DNA of 64,000 nucleotides, taken from VMGX01 sp038065915. GTDB lineage: Bacteria > Patescibacteriota > Minisyncoccia > Phycocordibacterales > 21-14-all-36-13. The stretch's first letter is position 1, and each line of letters starts with the position of its first letter. The notes below the pieces were generated by a model that saw only the letters and a list, made by a program, of their open reading frames with translations, did no database searches and had not been told where the DNA came from. Below are positions 49,205-56,765 of this stretch, piece by piece. Made by a program: the position numbers and the translations under genes. The stretch lies in contig JBBTPZ010000002.1 of NCBI GenBank assembly GCA_038065915.1, positions 9,662 to 73,661 of the forward strand, read 5' to 3'.

Positions 49205-50473
49205 TTATATTTTCATATATTTTAACAGATTTTTGTTATCTTTTATTGGTCCGATTACTGCTAAATTCATTTTGTTGTTTTGAAATATCTTATTAGCTAT
49301 ACTTTTTATATCTTTGGCAGTAATTTTTTTTATTTTATTTGCCTCCATTTCTGGTGTTCTTAGTTTGAGATGCATTATTTCCTGTTCCCCATACCATTCT
49401 GCAATAGAGTCGGACGACTCCAAATCCATATGCATATTACCTATTAAATATTCTCTCGCTTTTTTAATTTCCTTTTCTGACACAGTTTCTGTTTTTAATC
49501 TTTTTAATTCTTTAATGATAGCTGTTAATACTTCACTAATTCTTTTTGTATCAATGCCAGCAAATATACGAAAGTTTCCGATATCACTTTGAGAACTATT
49601 CGCAGAAGCAACATAATAAGCAACACCTAATTCTTCTCTCAACTTTTCAAATAAACGAGAGCTCATACCACCACCTAATATTGTTGCCAATAATTTAACA
49701 GTTGGTATTTTTTTATTTTTATCATCAAATGTTCTGAAACCAAGAACAAAATGTGTTTGTTCGGTATTTTTTTCTTTTATTAAAAGTTGGGGGTTAGTTT
49801 GTTTTTCAATTGTTTTTTTCTTTCCTTCTCCTTTTTTTGTGCTTATTTGAGAAAATTTTTCTTTAATTTCTTTCAAAACATCTTTCAAACTAATATTTCC
49901 AGCTACAACAACAACTGTCTTTTTTGCAACATAATGTTTTTTTCTATATTCAATAAAATCTTCTTTTTTTATTTTTTTTATATTTTCTTTTGTTCCTAAA
50001 ATATTCCAACCGGCTGGCTGATTGCCGTACATTAATTTCCCCAATAGTATTTGCACATTTTTCTGTGGCGAATCTTTATACATATCTATTTCTGCATTTA
50101 TTACACCTTTTTCTTTTTCTATTTCTTTTTCTGGTAATTCAGAATTTAAATAAATGTCAGACATCACATTCGTAATTTTACTAAAATTTTTACTCCTTGC
50201 CTTTGCATAATAACCAGTGTATTCATACCAAGTGAATGCATTATTCATCGAGCCGAGCGCATCTAATTCTCTTGAAATATCAAGTGATTTTCTTTTCTTT
50301 GTTCCTTTAAATGCCATGTGTTCTAGAAAGTGTGAAATCCCATTTATTTTCTTTGTTTCATATTTAGAACCGGCTTCAACAAGAATAAGCGTAGTTACGG
50401 TGGGACTTTCTTTCATTGGAATAACAATAATTCTCATTCCATTTTTCAAAACTTTTTTTATTGGTTTGTTCAT
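49205..50473 (-). CDS. M16-family zinc peptidase (processing-peptidase-like)
   Basis: 422 aa with the inverted zinc motif HFLEHMAFKG (HxxEH) and the distal Glu in EKGVINAEIDMYKD. C-terminal half contains LLATILGGGMSSRLFEKLREELGVAYYV, the usual substrate-chamber motif. Probably a cytoplasmic or envelope oligopeptidase. TAAAAT with upstream TG (50480-50487, minus strand) lies 6 nt before the ATG, another leaderless candidate. Confidence 0.93.
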   Translation of the reverse strand: MNKPIKKVLKNGMRIIVIPMKESPTVTTLILVEAGSKYETKKINGISHFLEHMAFKGTKKRKSLDISRELDALGSMNNAFTWYEYTGYYAKARSKNFSKITNVMSDIYLNSELPEKEIEKEKGVINAEIDMYKDSPQKNVQILLGKLMYGNQPAGWNILGTKENIKKIKKEDFIEYRKKHYVAKKTVVVVAGNISLKDVLKEIKEKFSQISTKKGEGKKKTIEKQTNPQLLIKEKNTEQTHFVLGFRTFDDKNKKIPTVKLLATILGGGMSSRLFEKLREELGVAYYVASANSSQSDIGNFRIFAGIDTKRISEVLTAIIKELKRLKTETVSEKEIKKAREYLIGNMHMDLESSDSIAEWYGEQEIMHLKLRTPEMEANKIKKITAKDIKSIANKIFQNNKMNLAVIGPIKDNKNLLKYMKI

Positions 50474-50514
50474 AATTTTATTTTAACATATTTTCCATAA
50501 ACTTTTGTAAAAAC

Positions 50515-50556
50515 AAGGTCGCTCTATTTTTGCGATAGCAGAAATAGAGCGACCTT
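50515..50556. repeat. Hairpin H6, downstream of Cas2-like gene B
   Basis: Arms AAGGTCGCTCTATTTTTGC and GCAGAAATAGAGCGACCTT, loop GATA; one U-G on the plus strand. Ends 7 nt from the stop codon of the gene. Confidence 0.9.
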
Positions 50557-50563
50557 AAATAAT

Positions 50564-51112
50564 TTACAACTCAAACTCATCTTTTAAAGAATCTTCATTA
50601 CTAATTTTATTTGTTTCAAGGAAAATTATATGTTTTGCAATATCGAAGTATTCTCCAATAAATTTAATCTCCTTTTCGCATTCGTATGGACTAACAAAAA
50701 CCGATTTTTGTATTGGAGCACAACCCATTTTTATCAATTTTAAGGTTAATCCATCACGAGCCGTTTTCTTTTTTTCAGGAATATCAAACATTATTATTCT
50801 CCAGATGCCATCCCATCTTTTTTGTTCTTTTATTTTTATTTCGTCTAATTTATATTTTAAAACTTCTTTTCTTCCATTTTCAGTTATTTCAACGACATCA
50901 ATCCCTCCTTTTTTATATTTCTTTACATATTTTTTATTTTGTAATCTATCCATTGCTTTTCTTACTCTTTCCTTTTCTCTTTTGTCTTCCGCATCAAACA
51001 TTTTATAAATCATGGGTAGTTGTGGTAATGCAAGAGAAGAAACAAGAAATGCTGTTCCAACAAGTCCTTTTAAAATATTTTTCATTATTTCTCCATTTCT
51101 ATATTTCTTCAT
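50564..51112 (-). CDS. PaaX-like/Cas2-fold protein, copy B
   Basis: Paralog of the gene at 13513: same 182-residue length, roughly three quarters identical by eye, with the Asp of WRIIMFDIPEKK and the APIQKSVFVSPYEC strand both conserved. N-terminal winged-helix-like region with RVRKAMDRLQNKKYVKK. The locus is bracketed by hairpins H6 (7 nt after the stop) and H7 (38 nt before the start), almost the same geometry as copy A, with solo hairpin H8 further upstream. No cas genes are adjacent. Likely part of a repeat-associated element; a stand-alone regulator is the alternative. Confidence 0.75.
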   Translation of the reverse strand: MKKYRNGEIMKNILKGLVGTAFLVSSLALPQLPMIYKMFDAEDKREKERVRKAMDRLQNKKYVKKYKKGGIDVVEITENGRKEVLKYKLDEIKIKEQKRWDGIWRIIMFDIPEKKKTARDGLTLKLIKMGCAPIQKSVFVSPYECEKEIKFIGEYFDIAKHIIFLETNKISNEDSLKDEFEL

Positions 51113-51150
51113 ATATTTTATTAAATGAATTATATCATTTTAAAATATGA

Positions 51151-51190
51151 GAGCCCACCCTACTCTGCTATCGTAGAATAGGGTGGGCTC
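51151..51190. repeat. Hairpin H7, upstream of Cas2-like gene B
   Basis: Arms GAGCCCACCCTACTCTGC and GTAGAATAGGGTGGGCTC, loop TATC. The outer arm sequence differs fully from the other copies but still pairs. Confidence 0.9.
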
Positions 51191-51311
51191 AAGAATAAAA
51201 ACAAAATAAAAAACAAAATAAGAATAAAAACAAAACAAGAATAAAACAAAATGTTTACACCCTCTTTATCACCATTTATTATTTTTCGTGTTATTATTTT
51301 CCATTTATTCT

Positions 51312-51353
51312 ATAGTCGCCACATCTCTGCTATCGCAGAGATGTGGCGACTAT
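51312..51353. repeat. Hairpin H8 (solo), downstream of the UDG gene
   Basis: Perfect 19-bp stem, arm ATAGTCGCCACATCTCTGC, loop TATC. Confidence 0.9.
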
Positions 51354-51364
51354 TATAAAATATA

Positions 51365-51967
51365 TTATATAAAATTTTTCAAAATCAAAAAATCCTCTTT
51401 AAGTGTATCTTTGGTTTTATTGTTATAAATTGCGACTGCTGGATGATACAAAACAGCTATTTTTACATCTCCATATTTTGCCTTCGCATCAAATACCTTG
51501 CCATGCATTTGACCTATTGGTAAAAGTTCTGATTCAAGACCAAACTTTCTCATTATATAATCCATTGAATACCTCCCAAGTGTCGCAATAACTTTGGGCT
51601 GAATTATATTTATCTGTCTATCTAAAAATGGCCCATAAATTTTAACTTCATCTGGCAAAGGGTCTCTGTTTTGTTGTGGTCTGTCTTTTAAAATATTTCC
51701 GATATAAATATCCTCTCTTTTTATTCCTGCATTTTCAAGAAGTTCATCTAGAATTTTCCCGGCGGAACCACAAAATGGTCTGCCCGTTTTTGCTTCATTC
51801 AATCCAGGCGCCTCTCCTATAAACATAATTTTTGCATTATGACTTCCCTCTCCTATAACAGGAAAATAATGGTTTTCTTTTCTATATTCGTACAAAGGAG
51901 ATGTTGTTAAATTTAAAACCTCATCGCGAATTTGTTTCATTAATTCTTTTTTATTTTCATCACCCAT
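51365..51967 (-). CDS. Family-4-type uracil-DNA glycosylase without Fe-S cysteines
   Basis: Removes uracil from DNA. Core motifs of the family: IMFIGEAPGLNEAKTGRPFCGSAGKIL (GEAPG) and AVLYHPAVAIYN (HP). The four cysteines that normally hold a [4Fe-4S] cluster are absent: LTTSPLYEYRKE replaces the CxxCxL region, and NILKDRPQQNRDPLPDEVKIYGPFL replaces KCRP...C. I chose ATG 51967 (MGDENKKEL); a TTG at 51994 overlapping pcm is possible. Confidence 0.88.
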   Translation of the reverse strand: MGDENKKELMKQIRDEVLNLTTSPLYEYRKENHYFPVIGEGSHNAKIMFIGEAPGLNEAKTGRPFCGSAGKILDELLENAGIKREDIYIGNILKDRPQQNRDPLPDEVKIYGPFLDRQINIIQPKVIATLGRYSMDYIMRKFGLESELLPIGQMHGKVFDAKAKYGDVKIAVLYHPAVAIYNNKTKDTLKEDFLILKNFI

Positions 51968-51977
51968 ATTTTTTATT

Positions 51978-52595
51978 TTAAACAAACGGGACAAAAGAAA
52001 ACCCCGGGTATTCTTTTCTTTCTAATTTTCCATTTGATAATTTTTTAACTTTGAAAACTGAATTCAAAACAGGAGCCACTATTATTCCTCCTGCGTCCAA
52101 TTGTTCCAAAAGCTCTTTAGGAATATTTTCCTCAAAACTCGCCGAAACAAGAATCCTGTTGTATGGAGCATATTTTTTCAATCCAATTTCTTCCCCAACA
52201 TTTATTATCTGATAATTGTTAAAATTATATTTAGATAAATTCGTTTTCCCAAAATTAATGAGTTCGGAGACAATGTCCGTTCCAAAAACTCTTCCTCCGG
52301 AACCAACCATTTGAGACAGTAAGGCCGTGGTCCATCCTGAACCAGAGCCGACATCCAGAACTTTATCGCCTTTTTGGGGGTTTAAAAGTTCTAACATAAA
52401 TGCAACTGTCGTCGGTTGTGAAATTGTCTGTCCATATCCTATTGGCAAAGGATAATTCTCATACGCTTCCATCTTATACTCCTCCCTCACAAAATCAGCC
52501 CTATTAATTTTTTCAAAGGCCTTTTTTATTTCAGAATTTTTTAAAACTCTCGTACCGTTTTTAAGATAATTTATTAAATCCTTTCGCGAGTTCAT
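51978..52595 (-). CDS. pcm: Protein-L-isoaspartate O-methyltransferase
   Basis: SAM-dependent repair methyltransferase for isoaspartyl residues in proteins. YPLPIGYGQTISQPTTVAFMLELL is the substrate-side motif and KVLDVGSGSGWTTALLSQ the SAM loop. 205 aa is normal. It lies between the nuclease gene (5-nt gap) and UDG, suggesting a small maintenance/repair operon. Confidence 0.93.
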   Translation of the reverse strand: MNSRKDLINYLKNGTRVLKNSEIKKAFEKINRADFVREEYKMEAYENYPLPIGYGQTISQPTTVAFMLELLNPQKGDKVLDVGSGSGWTTALLSQMVGSGGRVFGTDIVSELINFGKTNLSKYNFNNYQIINVGEEIGLKKYAPYNRILVSASFEENIPKELLEQLDAGGIIVAPVLNSVFKVKKLSNGKLERKEYPGFSFVPFV

Positions 52596-52600
52596 AAAGG

Positions 52601-53416
52601 TTAAAATAAAGAATTTTTTTCTGAATTCTCATTTTTGTCTCTTACATTAAATTTTTTATGTCTTTCAACTACTTCCACCGCGGAATCTCTGTAAGGACAA
52701 TAATCACATCTCTTTCCTTCTTTCGGAATTCTATTATCTATTAAACATTTTTTCATATCAACCAAAACTTTCTCAATCCAATTTAAATTTTCAGATTTGT
52801 AAGGAATAATTTTTACATCAAATTCTAATCTTGCATCAAAAGCAGCTCTATCTTTTTTACCGTTTGCATAAACAAAATAACCTGTGTCAGAGACCTTAAA
52901 TCCATTATTTATAAAAAGCCATCTATATATTTCCATTTGTCTTTTGTACCCGTCTTGCCATTCAGCATCCAAGTTTACTTCATCGTCTTTACTTGTCGCT
53001 TTGTAATCAACAATGTGAAGTTCCTTTTTGAAATTTATCCAAACATCGTCAATTGCTCCAAAAATTAAAAAATTTGTTTTTTTGTGCAAAAATTGGATTC
53101 CTTTAAAGTTATTTCTCCACTCATTTATTTTTTCATTTTGAAAAGGAACTGCATCTATTTTGTATGCTTTCATCATTGGATGAGTTGTTTCATTTGCTCT
53201 ATGGATATCAAATTCTTTTTTTAGAAGTGCATCCACGGCGCTATTTAATGCAAACGGAAATCCGGGCGGTCTTCCAACTCCAAGTCGTCTGTCTAAATAG
53301 AAACACCTCGGACACTCAACAAACAAATCTATTTTTGACCTGCTCAATTTAAAAGATTCTTTTGAGTCAGGGTCAAATAAATTTCTAGTTCTTAATGAAT
53401 TATAGTATTCGGACAT
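52601..53416 (-). CDS. PD-(D/E)XK nuclease, Cas4/RecB-like, with Fe-S cysteines
   Basis: Restriction-like fold: FGAIDDVWINFKKELHIVDYKATS holds the D...DxK catalytic residues and GYKRQMEIYRWL the QxxxY motif. VECPRCFYLDRRLG near the N-terminus and GKRCDYCPYRD near the C-terminus provide four cysteines that could bind a [4Fe-4S] cluster as in Cas4/AddB. Start ATG 53414-53416 (MSEYYNSL) has TATAAT 6 nt upstream (leaderless). Stand-alone DNA-processing enzyme; exact role unknown. Confidence 0.82.
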   Translation of the reverse strand: MSEYYNSLRTRNLFDPDSKESFKLSRSKIDLFVECPRCFYLDRRLGVGRPPGFPFALNSAVDALLKKEFDIHRANETTHPMMKAYKIDAVPFQNEKINEWRNNFKGIQFLHKKTNFLIFGAIDDVWINFKKELHIVDYKATSKDDEVNLDAEWQDGYKRQMEIYRWLFINNGFKVSDTGYFVYANGKKDRAAFDARLEFDVKIIPYKSENLNWIEKVLVDMKKCLIDNRIPKEGKRCDYCPYRDSAVEVVERHKKFNVRDKNENSEKNSLF

Positions 53417-53522
53417 TAGTTTATTATAACATAATAAATTCATCATAAAATCACTAAATCCATGAAACCATAAAAGCAATCTACTCTCTTATTCAATTGA
53501 ATGGTTGTATAGGTAAAAATCC

Positions 53523-53551
53523 TTGACAGACAAATCGTTTAGATATATAAT
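53523..53551 (+). promoter_or_regulatory. Perfect consensus promoter
   Basis: TTGACA (53523-53528), 17 nt, TATAAT (53546-53551). Confidence 0.9.
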
Positions 53552-53625
53552 ATATTGTAGAAAATAAAGGCAGTTTTTTGAGTCAAAAATAAATATTTTT
53601 CAATTAAATTTCCCAGGAGGAAAAA

Positions 53626-54048
53626 ATGAGCAGAAAAACTTCTATATTCGTGATGACCATTATTGTTGTTCTCTTTATTGCAATAATAGTAAATGATAAT
53701 TATACAAAAAAAAGGTCAAACAAAGAAAATATTCCAGGGTCTACAAAAAAATCTGAAATGGTTGCACATTACGGAAAATCAGCAGAAGTAGAACTTCTGA
53801 AAATTGATGATAACAACTGGCAATTAGTTAACTACAATGGTTACTTTGTAACCATTCGTCGTGTGACAATCTCATTGGCGTATGGTGCAGGAGAAACAAC
53901 GGTGTCAGTTCAAAGAATTGGAGCAAAAGGAAGTATCAACTTTAAAAACCTTAATCATTCAGACGGTTTTTATATTTACGATAGTTATGGAGCTCTTTCT
54001 GGTTGGTTGAGAGCCGACGAGATTCATTATCTTACGGAACCTCTCTAG
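53626..54048 (+). CDS. Signal-anchored extracytoplasmic unknown protein, 140 aa
   Basis: N-terminal anchor (IFVMTIIVVLFIAIIV), linker, then a beta-rich domain (WQLVNYNGYFVTIRRVTISLAYGAGETTVSVQRIG...SGWLRADEIHYL) perhaps of SH3-like type. AGGAGG 7 nt before the ATG and a perfect promoter predict strong expression, so it may be an abundant surface protein. Monocistronic with terminator. Confidence 0.7.
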   Translation: MSRKTSIFVMTIIVVLFIAIIVNDNYTKKRSNKENIPGSTKKSEMVAHYGKSAEVELLKIDDNNWQLVNYNGYFVTIRRVTISLAYGAGETTVSVQRIGAKGSINFKNLNHSDGFYIYDSYGALSGWLRADEIHYLTEPL

Positions 54049-54052
54049 ATTA

Positions 54053-54088
54053 AGCCGGTACATTTTGTTATGTACCGGTTTTTTATTT
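54053..54088 (+). terminator. Terminator of the 140-aa gene
   Basis: AGCCGGTACAT, TTTGTT loop, ATGTACCGGTT, T run. Confidence 0.85.
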
Positions 54089-54094
54089 TGTTCT

Positions 54095-54138
54095 AAAAGT
54101 CGCCGTATCTCTGCTATCGCAAAGATACGGCGACTTTT
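54095..54138. repeat. Hairpin H9 (solo)
   Basis: Arms AAAAGTCGCCGTATCTCTGC and GCAAAGATACGGCGACTTTT, loop TATC; the one mismatch is U-G on the minus strand. Confidence 0.9.
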
Positions 54139-54177
54139 GTTATTAAATTTTGAATTGTAGATTTGAGATTTTTTAAT

Positions 54178-54224
54178 CTGCGTTCATCTGCGCTTGTTAT
54201 CTGCGTTTATCTGCAAATTTGCTG
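54178..54224. repeat. Family G direct repeat
   Basis: ATCTGCGTTCATCTGCG-type units, as inside mnmA. Confidence 0.6.
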
Positions 54225-54232
54225 GAAGCAAA

Positions 54233-54862
54233 TTAACGGGGCATCCCAGAAGTAGTTTTAAATGTAGTAATTAAATCTTTCTTGATCACGGAATCTTTTA
54301 TAGGCAAATCTTTTGTGTGGTCAAAAATTCTATCACCATCGTCTTTCAAAAGCTTCACATAATATGTTGAATCCCCAGAAGTACTTCGGAGCAAACTAAT
54401 TTCTTGTTTTTCAAACGAACCCGCATCAAAAACTCCTGCACCAAGAATATTTCCCGGCTCACCGTTCACATCTTCGTAAATAGTAACCCAAACAGTTTCT
54501 TCTAAACTAAGTTTTGAAATAATTACACTATCACCGAATGGCTGGTTTTCAACAACAATTGTATCTTTGCCAAAAGAAGTTTCTTCGTTAATATTTTTAT
54601 TATTTAAAACATTTGTGTTTTCTGTAGTTTTTATTTCTTCAATTTTATTTTTTGATATAAAATTTTTTATTCCATCTCCAAAAATATAAGATGCTACAAA
54701 TCCTATTACAAAAAATATTATTCCAACTGTGATTATTTTTCTCATTTCGTTATTTCGGTTTTTATTTAAACCTTCAATACCACCATTTTGTATGTATTCT
54801 TTATTTGCTTCGTTTACACTAAAACTATCTTTTGTGTTGGACTTGTTCCTGCTGATATTCAT
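54233..54862 (-). CDS. Membrane-anchored DUF7282-type protein
   Basis: Cytoplasmic N-terminus, one helix (ITVGIIFFVIGFVASYIFG, about 44-62), polar linker and a C-terminal beta domain with VWVTIYEDVNGEPGNILGAGVFDAGSFEKQEISL and YYVKLLKDDGDRIFDHTKDLPI. This arrangement (VxIHED..G.PG..IG and FD...D.P) matches DUF7282 extracytoplasmic domains. Function unknown. Confidence 0.7.
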   Translation of the reverse strand: MNISRNKSNTKDSFSVNEANKEYIQNGGIEGLNKNRNNEMRKIITVGIIFFVIGFVASYIFGDGIKNFISKNKIEEIKTTENTNVLNNKNINEETSFGKDTIVVENQPFGDSVIISKLSLEETVWVTIYEDVNGEPGNILGAGVFDAGSFEKQEISLLRSTSGDSTYYVKLLKDDGDRIFDHTKDLPIKDSVIKKDLITTFKTTSGMPR

Positions 54863-54919
54863 AGATAGAATTTAATTATACAAACAAAATAAAAAATGTC
54901 TAATTAATAAAATATTGGG

Positions 54920-55768
54920 CTAAGGTCGTCTTTTTGTTTTCAATACGCCCTCTACCTCTCTCAAAATACGTTCAATTCTTATGTCTTTTATTCCTATTTT
55001 TCTTAACAATTCATTATTTTCTAACAAAGATTTACAAAGAATAATCCCCTGTTCAAAAAGAATCCTTTTTTCTTGATTTGTTAGGTTTGTCAAAATTGTT
55101 AATGGAAGAAGGTTCAAATCTTCAAGTAAGTCCTGCAAATTTCCTTCATTCGGATATCCCCATCCTATCATTGTAATTCCATTACATCTCCCATAAATTA
55201 TCGCATTTTTTGTAAACTTTGTGTTTGTAACCAGCCAATATTTAGGAGAAAGATTTTCGGGTTTTTTACCATCAAAATTGCCTTTCGCTAAATCCTTACA
55301 TCTTGCATCAACATAGAGGGCAACTTTTAAGTCGGATTTGACACCGCTGGTATTATGAAATTTTGCTTCACATATTATAAAATCTTTTTCATTTTTTGCT
55401 AAAACGTCTATTTCGTGCTCAACACAACGTCCGTTCATTATTAAATCGGTTTCAGTTTTATAACCTTTTTCTTTCAATATTTCGGATATGAGTAATTCAA
55501 AAGGAAAACCGCTTGGGCCCATTTCTGAAAGAGCTCTTTTTAAAGAATATCTTGACGCAACTGGTTCTGATTTTTCTCCGAGTATTCGAAAGGCTCTGTG
55601 ATAAATATAAGAAGTTTTCATCCCATCTTGAATTTCTTTTTCAATTTGTTTCATTACTTCATCACAAAGTTCTTTCGTGGCACCAGATTTTTGAAGCGAG
55701 CTAATTAATTTTGATGGGTCAAAAAATTCTAAAGTTCCATCTGCTTTTTTAATTGTTATATTTTCCAC
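54920..55768 (-). CDS. ATP-cone plus Mrr-type restriction endonuclease fusion
   Basis: N-terminal ATP-cone (ITIKKADGTLEFFDPSKLISSLQKSGATKE...) followed by a restriction-endonuclease-like domain with HEIDVLAKNEKDFIICEAKFHN (D...ExK). The ATP-cone usually senses nucleotides in ribonucleotide reductases, so here it may gate nuclease activity. I prefer the GTG at 55766-55768, which sits at the natural start of the domain; an ATG at 55831 would overlap the upstream gene by 50 nt. Confidence 0.75.
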   Translation of the reverse strand: MENITIKKADGTLEFFDPSKLISSLQKSGATKELCDEVMKQIEKEIQDGMKTSYIYHRAFRILGEKSEPVASRYSLKRALSEMGPSGFPFELLISEILKEKGYKTETDLIMNGRCVEHEIDVLAKNEKDFIICEAKFHNTSGVKSDLKVALYVDARCKDLAKGNFDGKKPENLSPKYWLVTNTKFTKNAIIYGRCNGITMIGWGYPNEGNLQDLLEDLNLLPLTILTNLTNQEKRILFEQGIILCKSLLENNELLRKIGIKDIRIERILREVEGVLKTKRRP

Positions 55769-55781
55769 GTTTTTTAAAAAC

Positions 55782-56225
55782 TTATTCAATAATAGTTTCT
55801 TTACTAATTTCAAGTTTAATTGGTTTATCATTTATAGTAGAACTAACAAGCGCCTCTTTACTTGCTTGAAAAATAATTCTGAATTTTTTTTCTGTGATAA
55901 CTTGCGCACAAATTTCTGTGGTTTTATCTTCTTCTATTGTAAATCTAATTGTAACATCTTCCGGAAAGGATTCTTTTACAACTGCATCCACACTCATTCT
56001 ATAACACGGCGTTGGAAATATAATTGTGCCTGTGTAATCATGTAAACCACTTTTAAAATTATGTTCCGCCGTTATTAAATTAATAAAAGAAAAATCTTTT
56101 TGTGGGTCTTCTGTTTTTTTATCGGATTGAAAAACATTACTAAAAACGGCGACAAAAATAATTATAACTATTATTAATGTAAAAATTAAAATTTGTTTTT
56201 TGTTTTCTTTATTATAAAAATCCAT
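55782..56225 (-). CDS. Single-helix membrane protein with Cys-bearing outer domain
   Basis: N-terminal helix (ILIFTLIIVIIIFVAVFSNVF), then about 110 residues with FPTPCYRMSVDAVVKESFPEDVTIRFTIEEDKTTEICAQVITEKKFRIIFQASKEA. The two cysteines could form a disulfide. I recall similar PCY...ICAQV domains as recurrent in CPR proteins, without assigned function. Directly upstream of the ATP-cone nuclease gene. Confidence 0.6.
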   Translation of the reverse strand: MDFYNKENKKQILIFTLIIVIIIFVAVFSNVFQSDKKTEDPQKDFSFINLITAEHNFKSGLHDYTGTIIFPTPCYRMSVDAVVKESFPEDVTIRFTIEEDKTTEICAQVITEKKFRIIFQASKEALVSSTINDKPIKLEISKETIIE

Positions 56226-56267
56226 TATTTTATTGTTTATATTTTAACATGCATAAAGAAAATAAAA

Positions 56268-56295
56268 ATAGTGCGTTAGTTTACTAACGCACTAT
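56268..56295. terminator. Terminator of the 92-aa membrane-protein gene
   Basis: ATAGTGCGTTAGT, TT, ACTAACGCACTAT; T-rich on the minus strand. Confidence 0.8.
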
Positions 56296-56303
56296 CTAGA
56301 AAA

Positions 56304-56582
56304 TTAGAATCTATTTCTGAAAACTAATTTTTCTTTCTTCGTCCAGCTCATAACTACAACTGTAGAAATTGTTGAGCCGAAAAAAATCATCAGGCCAGAA
56401 ATAAAGAGCCAAAAAATTGGGATTGAAATAACAATTAAACCTACAAAAGAAAGTATGATTATGACCAGTAAACAAAAACTAGAAAAAAATTCCTTTTCTC
56501 TCATGTGTGGTTCAAAGCCGAGAGAAATACCAAAGAAAACACAAATTATTATAAAAGTAATTGGTGATATTAAATCGTTCAT
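56304..56582 (-). CDS. Small polytopic membrane protein, 92 aa
   Basis: Three hydrophobic segments (ITFIIICVFFGISLGF, FCLLVIIILSFVGLIVISIPIFWLF, MIFFGSTISTVVVM). AGGAG precedes the ATG. No family recognised. Monocistronic with terminator. Confidence 0.6.
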   Translation of the reverse strand: MNDLISPITFIIICVFFGISLGFEPHMREKEFFSSFCLLVIIILSFVGLIVISIPIFWLFISGLMIFFGSTISTVVVMSWTKKEKLVFRNRF

Positions 56583-56704
56583 TTAGATTTCTCCTAAATT
56601 TATTTCAAAATAACTATTTAATTTATGAAGAATTATACACCTATAAAATAAATATGTCAATCCCATTAGAAGTTCCGTGAAAATAAATACTTTCTTTAGA
56701 ATGT

Positions 56705-56765
56705 TTTACTTTGTAATTTTATATTGTCATTTTTCACTTTGAATTTTTCATTTTAAATTTTTTAT
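56705..56765. repeat. Family D arm overlapping the mnmA 3' end
   Basis: TATTGTCATTTTTCACTTTG and neighbours match the D arm in reverse; the mnmA stop is inside it. Confidence 0.55.
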
